A DNA stretch of 12,641 nucleotides from Prevotella sp. UBA746 (GTDB taxonomy: Bacteria > Bacteroidota > Bacteroidia > Bacteroidales > Bacteroidaceae): contig DBKQ01000052.1 of NCBI GenBank assembly GCA_002298545.1, positions 31,384 through 44,024 on the forward strand, in the 5' to 3' direction. Shown piece by piece: positions 1 through 6,787 of this stretch; the stretch's first letter is position 1, and every line of letters starts with the position of its first letter. The notes beneath the pieces are model-generated. The model ran no database searches. It saw only the letters and a program-made list of their open reading frames with translations, and was not told where the DNA came from. The position numbers and the translations under genes are program-made.

Positions 1-24
1 AGAATAAGCAAGCTTCTTCTTCAT
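1..24 (-). CDS. Possible 5' end of a divergent gene (partial)
   Basis: On the minus strand an ATG at 24-22 opens a frame reading MKKKLAYS before the window ends. A Met followed by several Lys and then hydrophobic residues is how many exported proteins begin, so this may be the start of a gene transcribed away from the porin. Only eight codons are visible, and no clear Bacteroidota promoter was found for it in 25-160, so a chance reading is quite possible. Confidence 0.28.
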
Positions 25-155
25 CCCTAACAGTCAAAAGAAATGGGGAACAAGAAGCAGAACAAACCGGCAAATACCTATTTTTTGTTACCATAAGAAA
101 ACATGTCCTACCTTATTTTTACATTATCTATAAAATATTTCATAAATTTTGAGTA

Positions 156-186
156 TTGTCACATTTTTTGAAACTTTATAATTTTG
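156..186 (+). promoter_or_regulatory. Bacteroidota-type promoter of the porin-led cluster
   Basis: TTG at 156-158 is followed by a 20-bp spacer and TAATTTTG at 179-186, matching the Bacteroidota sigma-ABfr pattern (TTG, 19-21 bp, TAnnTTTG). Transcription would start near 193, leaving an AT-rich leader of about 50 bases before the ATG at 243. A small GAAAC-TGT-GTTTC dyad at 199-211 lies in that leader. No comparably good promoter was seen in the short gaps further down the cluster, so this may be the main promoter. Confidence 0.55.
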
Positions 187-242
187 CAGCCGTATTCAGA
201 AACTGTGTTTCATAGAAAATAATCAAAATAAAAATATAAACA

Positions 243-1538
243 ATGAACAAGACATTATTTGCATCATTCCTATGCGCTTCAACCCTTTCCGTCAGTCCGG
301 CAATGGGACAGAGCGTTGCTGCCGACAGTGTCATGCAGCACGTGAAGGGAAACCGGCTCAGCGTAGGAGGATATGGAGAAGTGGCTTACAGCCGAAATTT
401 CTACAGCGACAGCGGCAACAGATACAGTAATCCGTCGTCTCACAAGAATGACCCGAGCCACGGAAGGTTCGATATTCCGCACGCCGTAATCTACTTAGGC
501 TACGACTTCGGCAAAGGATGGACCATGGGTTCGGAAATCGAGTTCGAACATGGCGGCAGCGGCTCGGCAATAGAATACGAGGCTGAGGAATCCATCGAGT
601 TCGAACAGGAACAGGAACGCGGCGGCGAAGTGGAACTGGAGCAGTTCTGGCTGCAGAAATCCTTCGGCGACTTCCTTAACATCCGTGCCGGACACATCGT
701 GGTGCCTGTGGGATTGACCAACGCCTACCACGAACCGCTGAACTTCTTCACCGTCTACCGTCCTGAAGGCGAGAATACCATCCTGCCTTGTACTTGGCAC
801 CAGACTGGAATTTCGCTCTGGGGACGCTCCGGCGACTTCAGATACGAGGCTCAGATGATTGCCGGACTCGATGCCTGGCAGTTCTCTCGCGACAACTGGA
901 TCCAGCCGGGAACTACAAAACCGTTCGAGTTTGAGGTGGCTAACAAATATGGTTTCAGCGCACGCGTTGACAACTACACCATCCCCGGACTGAGAATCGG
1001 ACTGAGCGGATACTACGGACAGTCTATGCACAATGCCGTGCCTCACGACATGGAAAAGGGTGACAACAAGAAGATTAAGGGCAACATCTATCTCGGTGCG
1101 CTCGACTTCACCTACAATGCCCACAACTGGATTGCACGCGGTAACGTGGACTATGGATACGTGAGCGACTCAAAGAAAATCAGCTCCATGAAAAAGCCTA
1201 ACACTCAGTATGTTAAGCCATATGCGTCAAACCAGACATTTGGTGGACACGCCATCGCTGCAAACATCGAGGTGGGCTACGACATCTTCTCGCAGATCGA
1301 GAAGCTGAGAGCCGACAACCAGAAGCTCTACGTCTTCGCCCACTACGAGTACTACGACTCTTACGTACACAGTCTTACACAGTTCACACGCAAGAAAATC
1401 TACGCAGCCGGCATCAACTACTACCCAATGCCGCAAATCTGCGTGAAGGCTGAATACAACTACCGCAAGATGCGCTCGAAGTACAACGACGAACCGGCTC
1501 TCAACATCGGCGTTGCCTATCAGGGATTCTTCCTGTAA
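243..1538 (+). CDS. Outer-membrane beta-barrel porin with Glu-rich segment
   Basis: The 431-residue product has an N-terminal type I signal peptide, with likely cleavage near residue 22 (SPAMG before Q). The rest is rich in alternating aromatic and polar residues and ends in strand-like sequence (NIGVAYQGFFL), as expected of an outer-membrane beta barrel. It resembles phosphate-selective-porin-like (OprO/OprP-type) proteins of Bacteroidota in overall style, but the exact family was not confirmed. Residues 98-134 are unusual: 14 Glu, no Asp or Lys and one Arg, with alternation such as EIEFE and SIEFEQEQE. This would place carboxylates on one face of a strand or in a pore loop. The gene leads the cluster and is 66 bp upstream of the imelysin gene with no terminator between, so co-transcription is likely. 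Entry of a cationic substrate such as iron is inference from charge and context. Confidence 0.83.
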   Translation: MNKTLFASFLCASTLSVSPAMGQSVAADSVMQHVKGNRLSVGGYGEVAYSRNFYSDSGNRYSNPSSHKNDPSHGRFDIPHAVIYLGYDFGKGWTMGSEIEFEHGGSGSAIEYEAEESIEFEQEQERGGEVELEQFWLQKSFGDFLNIRAGHIVVPVGLTNAYHEPLNFFTVYRPEGENTILPCTWHQTGISLWGRSGDFRYEAQMIAGLDAWQFSRDNWIQPGTTKPFEFEVANKYGFSARVDNYTIPGLRIGLSGYYGQSMHNAVPHDMEKGDNKKIKGNIYLGALDFTYNAHNWIARGNVDYGYVSDSKKISSMKKPNTQYVKPYASNQTFGGHAIAANIEVGYDIFSQIEKLRADNQKLYVFAHYEYYDSYVHSLTQFTRKKIYAAGINYYPMPQICVKAEYNYRKMRSKYNDEPALNIGVAYQGFFL

Positions 1539-1604
1539 AAGAGAAGACACTCAATCTAAGAGAAAAATAGAACTTTATTTTAAAACTTAATATAAAAAAC
1601 AAAA

Positions 1605-2942
1605 ATGAAAAAACTTCAAACACTTGCCTTGGCTTTCTGCCTCGGCACAATGACATTGGGTTTCACTTCATGTAGTGACGACGACAACAACGAAGAGTTC
1701 AAACTGCCAGAAGTAGGACAGGCTGCAACAGCTATCAGCTCTACCGACCTCGAGATGCAGAAGGTAGCAAAGACATACGTAAAGGACGTCATCTATCCTA
1801 CATATACTACTCTCGCCTCAAATGCACGCGACCTTTACAGCAAGGCTCAGACTCTGTATAAGGCTGCAGAGGCAGGCACGATGACTCAGGAGCAGATCGA
1901 CGCTACCTGCGAGGCTTTCAAGAACACACGCCGTGAGTGGGAGCGCAGCGAGGCATTCCTCTACGGTTCTGCTTCCGACAATGAGCTCGACCCGCACATC
2001 GACTCATGGCCTCTCGACCACGACGGTATCGTGAGCGCACTGAACAACGCCACTCTCGTTGCCGGTTTCAAGGGATCAGACCCTGCAAAGTTCGTTTCTG
2101 AGAACCAGAGCTCTGACGCTCTCCAGTCGGCTCTCGGCTTCCACGGCATGGAGTTCATCATCTTCCGCAATGGAAAGAACCGTACTGTAGAGGCTCTCAA
2201 GGCTAACGAGACCGAAACAGGAATGACTTCTGTCAAGGGCATCGACGAACTTGCCTTCCTGGCTGCCGTTGCCGGCGACGTTAGAAACATCACTGCTCTC
2301 CTTGAGTACACATGGCTCGGAAGCGCAGCAAGCAACGAGACTAAGACTCTGCTTGCCAACGACGCAAGCTACGTGTTCAACGGTCTGCGCAACAACGGTT
2401 TCGCTGCAAACGGAACGATGTGCTACGGACAGTGGGTGCTCACTCCTTCTGCAACAACGGGCTACAACTCATGGCCTGGAACTATCAACCAGATCTTCAT
2501 CGGCGGTTGCGACAACATCTGCTCTGAGGTTGCCGACCAGAAGCTCGGACAGGCTTACCGTACTGCTACAGGAAGCGGCAACGCAGACGACTCCAAGGAC
2601 TACATCGAGTCACCTTACAGCCACCGTTCGTTCATCGACTATCAGGACAACATCTACTCTATCAAGAACACTCTCTACGGAACCCGCGACGTTACCGCTA
2701 CAGCTCCTGTTGAGCACTCTATCATGAACCTCCTGAAGAACATGAACTACTCTCGCTACAACGACCTCTCTAACGCTCTCAACAATGCCATCCAGGCTCT
2801 CGAGACTGCAAAGAACAGCGGCAAGTCGTTTGTTGAGGAGCCGGGCGCACAGCGCGTAAAGGACTGCATCGATGCTGTTGACGACCTTAGCTCTGAGCTG
2901 AACGAGGCTGCCAAATGGATTAACTTGCAGGACGCCAAGTAG
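1605..2942 (+). CDS. Imelysin-family (M75 / IrpA-like) lipoprotein
   Basis: The 445-residue product begins with a lipoprotein signal ending in lipobox F20-T-S-C23, followed at once by SDDDNN, the acidic stretch that Bacteroidota use to send lipoproteins to the cell surface. The mature part is mainly helical. It carries the imelysin signature GFHGME at residues 178-183 (the GxHxxE motif, H180 and E183) and the conserved HIDSWPLD stretch at 131-138. Family members include IrpA, ICMP and the EfeO C-terminal domain. Many lack proven peptidase activity and are thought to bind metal or take part in iron uptake. The gene sits between a porin and two di-heme COG3488 proteins, a pairing also seen in Proteobacteria. 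It most likely binds a metal or metal complex at the surface for this system; the ligand is not known. Confidence 0.92.
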   Translation: MKKLQTLALAFCLGTMTLGFTSCSDDDNNEEFKLPEVGQAATAISSTDLEMQKVAKTYVKDVIYPTYTTLASNARDLYSKAQTLYKAAEAGTMTQEQIDATCEAFKNTRREWERSEAFLYGSASDNELDPHIDSWPLDHDGIVSALNNATLVAGFKGSDPAKFVSENQSSDALQSALGFHGMEFIIFRNGKNRTVEALKANETETGMTSVKGIDELAFLAAVAGDVRNITALLEYTWLGSAASNETKTLLANDASYVFNGLRNNGFAANGTMCYGQWVLTPSATTGYNSWPGTINQIFIGGCDNICSEVADQKLGQAYRTATGSGNADDSKDYIESPYSHRSFIDYQDNIYSIKNTLYGTRDVTATAPVEHSIMNLLKNMNYSRYNDLSNALNNAIQALETAKNSGKSFVEEPGAQRVKDCIDAVDDLSSELNEAAKWINLQDAK

Positions 2943-2990
2943 GAATCTGGTTCAAATGGCTTTGAATAATATAATGAGATAAACTTTCCG

Positions 2991-3027
2991 CGTGACTCCG
3001 CCGTACGAACGAGACGGCAGAGCCACG
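2991..3027 (+). terminator. Intercistronic stem-loop after the imelysin gene
   Basis: Left arm 2991-3004 (CGTGACTCCGCCGT) pairs with right arm 3014-3027 (ACGGCAGAGCCACG) across a 9-base loop, with 12 of 14 positions complementary. Only TTT follows, so it is a weak intrinsic terminator. It may act as an attenuator or as a processing/stability element that lowers the level of the downstream di-heme genes relative to imelysin. Confidence 0.5.
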
Positions 3028-3067
3028 TTTAACACTTAAATAAATCTATAACAATTTGTACAGCATT

Positions 3068-4834
3068 ATGAATAAAAGAATTTATCTGTTCGGCTCTGTC
3101 GCCATGGCTTTGGCTCTTTCGCTAAACTCATGTTCCGACGACAGCAACACCCCCGACGGCGGCGACCTTACTCCTATGGAGTCTGATGCCAAATACGTAG
3201 GTGAGGCTGTGGGAAACTTCTCTAAAGAGGAATGGTTTCCTGGCGGAGAACTGGGAACTACCGACAATGTGGCTACCGGATGCTACGAAGACGAGACGCC
3301 TGCAGTTCAGCAGCAGGGACTGCTCGACGAGTTCAACGCCGGAGAAAAGTTCTTCGAGCGCCAGTTCACTGCAAGCCTTACAAGCGGATTCGGCGGACTG
3401 GGTCCTGCTTCCGTGCGCCGCTCCTGTCTCGACTGCCACCCTAACTACGGCCACGGCAAACGTATGGATTCCTACAAGACGGTTTACGGCAACGGCAACG
3501 GCTACCTGCTCGTTGTCTACCATCCCGAAGACGGCGCAAACAGCAACGACGGAGACTACGTGAAGGAGGTTACCGGAATGCCGCAGACACAGGCTCAGGC
3601 TCCTTTCAAGGCTCCTATCGACGAGAACCAGATCAACCTGCAGTGGAAAACCGTTACGGCAATGGAGAGCGGACTGCCTATGCAGTTCCCCGACGGCGAG
3701 AAATTCTCGCTCATCTATCCTGAAGTCAGCATTCCGCAGAGCGCCTTCCGCACCAGCCCTACTCCATACGAAACAGGAAACAAGGCTGTTGCCTGCCGAC
3801 TGGAATCTACTATAGGCGTAATCGGAACGGGACTGCTCGACGCCATTCCAGAGTCTGAAATCAAGTCCCAGTATGCTTCTGAGGCAAACTACTACAAGAA
3901 CATAGCAAAGGTTGCCGACGTTACAGAATACATCAACCCGAGCTTCTGGGACGCAAATACGGACGACTTTTCAGAAAAGGCATATTACACGGCAACAGTA
4001 GGCACCGGTGTCTATGCCGACGGAACTCCGGGAAAGAAGATGGTGAAGCGTTTCACTTATGCCATGACCCGCGCCACGCTGCAGGACGGTCCTGGCGCCA
4101 ACGCCATCTGGAACATCACGAACGTTACACGTCCTGACCGCGCAAAGCTCTATACTACCGATGCCTGGGCTACGGCAATGGCACACGACAAGGAGGTTAT
4201 CGAGAACATCAAGAAGGATCCTACTTCTCCATTCTGGGCTTCCACCGACGAGGAAATCAGCGAGAAGGTACAGGGACTGCTCTCGCCAAACACCAACCAG
4301 TTTGACAACAAGTGGCACAACTTCCAGCCGGAGATGTCGGCAGAACACTTCTATGAGTTCATGGTTTGGCACAGAGGCCTCTCTATCCCCCGCGCCCGCA
4401 ACCTGAACGACAGCCGCGTGCAGCAGGGCAAGAAGATATTCATGGAGATCGGATGCGCCAACTGCCACCGCCCGTCATGGAAGACCGGCGACGACAACTA
4501 CTGGACCCCTAACATGATTGCCGACAAGAAACTGCCGCGCTACGCCAACCAGACCATCTATCCTTACACGGACATGATGCAGCACAAGCTCTACATGATT
4601 AACGACATCCACGGCTCATGGTGCCGCACCACTCCGCTCTGGGGACGCGGACTGGCAAGTGTAAACGGTAGCGGCGTGGAGCGCATGCACGACTGCCGCG
4701 CACGCAACGAGATCGAGGCCATCATGTGGCACGCATACAGCAAGAAGTCGCACGCTTACTCCTCTGCCCTCAAGTTCTACAACTTGAGCAAGGCCGACCG
4801 CGACGCTGTGGTAATGTTCCTCAGATCAATCTAA
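3068..4834 (+). CDS. Di-heme c-type lipoprotein, DUF1111/COG3488 (copy 1)
   Basis: The ATG at 3068 is preferred over an in-frame TTG at 3056 because the lipoprotein signal then begins directly (MNKRIYLFG), giving 588 residues. The lipobox is L19-N-S-C22, followed by SDDSN, predicting lipidation and probably surface display. Two c-type heme sites are visible: CLDCH at 120-124 and CANCH at 463-467. Other family features are GPASVRRSC before heme 1, GTGLLDAIPE in the middle, and SWCRTTPLWGRGL, MHDCRAR and EAIMWH near the C-terminus. COG3488 proteins are described as di-heme oxidoreductases or putative thiol oxidoreductases/peroxidases; their reaction is not established. Where many homologues have HDGR, this copy has H541-D-C543-R, adding a Cys near C519. 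It is a tandem paralogue of the next gene and is longer by insertions in its middle. Confidence 0.92.
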   Translation: MNKRIYLFGSVAMALALSLNSCSDDSNTPDGGDLTPMESDAKYVGEAVGNFSKEEWFPGGELGTTDNVATGCYEDETPAVQQQGLLDEFNAGEKFFERQFTASLTSGFGGLGPASVRRSCLDCHPNYGHGKRMDSYKTVYGNGNGYLLVVYHPEDGANSNDGDYVKEVTGMPQTQAQAPFKAPIDENQINLQWKTVTAMESGLPMQFPDGEKFSLIYPEVSIPQSAFRTSPTPYETGNKAVACRLESTIGVIGTGLLDAIPESEIKSQYASEANYYKNIAKVADVTEYINPSFWDANTDDFSEKAYYTATVGTGVYADGTPGKKMVKRFTYAMTRATLQDGPGANAIWNITNVTRPDRAKLYTTDAWATAMAHDKEVIENIKKDPTSPFWASTDEEISEKVQGLLSPNTNQFDNKWHNFQPEMSAEHFYEFMVWHRGLSIPRARNLNDSRVQQGKKIFMEIGCANCHRPSWKTGDDNYWTPNMIADKKLPRYANQTIYPYTDMMQHKLYMINDIHGSWCRTTPLWGRGLASVNGSGVERMHDCRARNEIEAIMWHAYSKKSHAYSSALKFYNLSKADRDAVVMFLRSI

Positions 4835-4863
4835 TCCATCCGTAGATTTATCTTGAAAATTAC

Positions 4864-4900
4864 AAGGACAAAGCGGGGTCTCCCTGCTCTGTCCTTTTAT
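4864..4900 (+). terminator. Intrinsic terminator or attenuator between the two di-heme genes
   Basis: Arms 4864-4878 (AAGGACAAAGCGGGG) and 4882-4896 (CCCTGCTCTGTCCTT) form a 15-position stem with one mismatch, one G-U pair and a 3-base loop, followed by TTAT; four T's in all run across 4895-4898. This is the strongest terminator-like structure in the cluster. It lies 30 bp after copy 1 and about 40 bp before copy 2. No clear TAnnTTTG promoter lies between it and the ATG at 4941, so copy 2 may depend on read-through. Confidence 0.68.
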
Positions 4901-4940
4901 ATGTATAAAAGAAACAACCGGTAAAACAAAACGAAAAATT

Positions 4941-6644
4941 ATGAACAAAAAACTTTTCATCCCTACAGCAGTCTTTCTGTCTGCCTTAATGCTCGGCTCA
5001 TGTTCCGACGACAACAATGACCCGTCGGGCGGCGAACTTGCTCCAACTGAGTCTGACGCCAAATACGTAGGACAGGCTGTGGGCAATTTCTCCAAAGAAG
5101 AATGGTACCCTGGTGGCGAACTGGGAACTACGGAAAACATCTCTTCTAACTGCTACGAGGACGAGACACCTGCCGTGGAGCAACAGGGACTGCTCGACAA
5201 ATTCAACGACGGCGACCACATGGCGAGTACACGCTACACGATAAGCACGGGAATGTTCAAGGGCTGGGGACCGGTAGCATCGCGCAAGTCATGCTCCGAC
5301 TGCCATTCGGGCAACTACTCCCACGGACACAGTCGCAACGACTTCACTCCCGAAACCGGCAACGGATACATCGTTTCCGTTTACACCCCTAACGCTCCGG
5401 GCAGCAACGACGGACCACTCGTCGACCAGCTCACTACCTTCACCATGACAATGGGAATGTCGCCGTTCAAGCCGCAGCTCGAACCGTCGAAGGTTAACAT
5501 ACAGTGGCACAACGTGGAGGCTATGGAGAGCGGACTGAAAATGCAATTCCCCGACGGCGAGAAATTCTCGCTCCGCTACCCTACCGTCTCTATTCCTGTA
5601 GACGCTTTCAACTCTGACCCGCGCCCGGCTGAAGGCAGCTACGACGTGCGACTAATCGTATCGTGCAACTTCCAGGGACTCGGTCTTATCGACGCCCTCT
5701 CCAACGAGGATCTGGAGGCTCAATACAAGCTGGAAGACCAGTACGGTGCCGAGCTGAACCCTGAGTTCTGGGATGCTTCGGCTAAGAAGCTCAAGGATGA
5801 CGCCTATGCTGAAGACTACTTCGGAAAGAAATTCGTAAAACGCTTTAACTACGACCTGCTCGAGGGCTGTCTGCAGAACGACGTGGCTCTGTGGGACGAG
5901 CTGAACGTATTGCGCTCCGACATCAAGCATATCTGCACCACTACGCCCTGGGCTAAAGCCATGTCGGAAGACGAGGAGATTATCAGCTACATCATGAAGA
6001 ACGGAAAGGACGAGACCTCGCCCGTACACCCATACTACTACGACGGAACACACGACGGCATAAAGGAGGCTCTTGCCTATCTGCTCTCGCCTGAAGATGA
6101 TGTTGACCTCTACAACAACAAATACTACAACTTCAAGCCGGAGATGACCGACGACCAGTATCATGCCTTCATGACCTGGCACAGAGGTCTCGCCATTCCG
6201 CGCGCCCGCAACCTTAACGACAAGGATGTGCAGCAGGGCAAGAAGCTCTTCACCGAGATGGGATGCGTAAACTGCCACAAGCCATCGTGGAAGACTGGCG
6301 ACGACAACTATGGCCGCTCTAAGATTCTCGAGGGAAGGAACCTGCCGCAGTATGCCCGTCAGACTATCTACCCTTATTCTGACTTCATCCAGCATAAGCT
6401 CTGCATGAAGCAGGACATCCACGGCTCTTGGTGCCGCACCACTCCGCTTTGGGGGCGCGGTCTGTCGAGAATAAACAGCGGTAAGGAAGACCGTCTGCAC
6501 GACGCCCGTGCACGAAACGAGGTGGAAGCCATCATGTGGCACGCATACAGCAAGAATTCTCAGGCTTATAACTCTGCCCTGAAATTCTATAACCTGAAGA
6601 AGGCAGACCGCGATGCCGTCGTGAAGTTCATTCAGTCTATATAA
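4941..6644 (+). CDS. Di-heme c-type lipoprotein, DUF1111/COG3488 (copy 2)
   Basis: The 567-residue product begins with a lipoprotein signal, lipobox L18-G-S-C21, followed by SDDNN. Heme motifs are CSDCH at 118-122 and CVNCH at 442-446. The N-terminal block (ESDAKYVGQAVGNFSKEEW and the CYEDETPAV segment) and the C-terminal third (WHRGLAIPRARNLND, PSWKTGDDNY, GSWCRTTPLWGRGL, EAIMWH) are nearly the same as in copy 1, while the central part differs in length and sequence. The usual HDGR is H520-D-A522-R here. The tandem arrangement shows local duplication, and the divergent middle suggests that substrate or partner specificity has split. It probably works with the imelysin lipoprotein in electron transfer or redox handling of a metal or thiol; the actual reaction is unknown. 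Confidence 0.92.
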   Translation: MNKKLFIPTAVFLSALMLGSCSDDNNDPSGGELAPTESDAKYVGQAVGNFSKEEWYPGGELGTTENISSNCYEDETPAVEQQGLLDKFNDGDHMASTRYTISTGMFKGWGPVASRKSCSDCHSGNYSHGHSRNDFTPETGNGYIVSVYTPNAPGSNDGPLVDQLTTFTMTMGMSPFKPQLEPSKVNIQWHNVEAMESGLKMQFPDGEKFSLRYPTVSIPVDAFNSDPRPAEGSYDVRLIVSCNFQGLGLIDALSNEDLEAQYKLEDQYGAELNPEFWDASAKKLKDDAYAEDYFGKKFVKRFNYDLLEGCLQNDVALWDELNVLRSDIKHICTTTPWAKAMSEDEEIISYIMKNGKDETSPVHPYYYDGTHDGIKEALAYLLSPEDDVDLYNNKYYNFKPEMTDDQYHAFMTWHRGLAIPRARNLNDKDVQQGKKLFTEMGCVNCHKPSWKTGDDNYGRSKILEGRNLPQYARQTIYPYSDFIQHKLCMKQDIHGSWCRTTPLWGRGLSRINSGKEDRLHDARARNEVEAIMWHAYSKNSQAYNSALKFYNLKKADRDAVVKFIQSI

Positions 6645-6645
6645 A

Positions 6646-6712
6646 AACTACAGCCCCTCCAACTCCCCCAAGGGGGAGAGACGCAGCGAACCATAGCAAC
6701 TCCATCCCTCAC
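6646..6712. repeat. Left arm of inverted repeat flanking ccsBA
   Basis: The reverse complement of these 67 bases matches 9097-9164 with one substitution and one extra G in a G run. The arm contains CTCCCCCAAGGGGGAG (6663-6678), a 7-bp hairpin with an AA centre. It begins 2 bp after the stop codon of the second di-heme gene. The base composition and palindromic core look like a dispersed extragenic repeat of Bacteroidota genomes (a REP-like element), though only copies in this window could be seen. Confidence 0.85.
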
Positions 6713-6775
6713 TTCTCCCCCCTTGGGGGACTGAGGGGGGCTAAGGGGACAGAGGGGGCTGTGGGTTCGTTTTTT
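6713..6775 (+). repeat. Second, diverged copy of the palindromic repeat with T-run
   Basis: TCTCCCCCCTTGGGGGACTG, starting at 6714, is a diverged copy of the same repeat in the opposite orientation to the adjoining arm, making a head-to-head pair. ACAGCCCCTC at 6650-6659 can pair with GAGGGGGCTGT at 6752-6762, enclosing both inner hairpins. Eight bases later comes T6 at 6770-6775. The whole block could therefore terminate transcripts from the di-heme gene or form a structured leader for ccsBA, whose ATG is 12 bp past the T-run. Confidence 0.5.
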
Positions 6776-6787
6776 ACTTATATTCTC

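Noticed and set aside
495..1124. Long open frame on the minus strand inside the porin gene (about 209 codons)
   Set aside because: It is antisense to a well-supported gene, shows no family motif, and arises from the GC-rich third positions of the plus-strand codons.
3056..3067. TTG start adding MYSI to the first di-heme lipoprotein
   Set aside because: The ATG at 3068 gives a standard lipoprotein signal matching its paralogue; TTG is less likely.
5652..6542. Minus-strand open frame of about 296 codons inside the second di-heme gene
   Set aside because: It mirrors the coding strand that carries both heme motifs; low-complexity Val/Leu-rich translation, no recognisable domain.
6761..6787. GTG start for ccsBA
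   Set aside because: It lies inside the G-rich repeat and T-run; the ATG at 6788 gives MKRYLLIIY, a normal first membrane segment.
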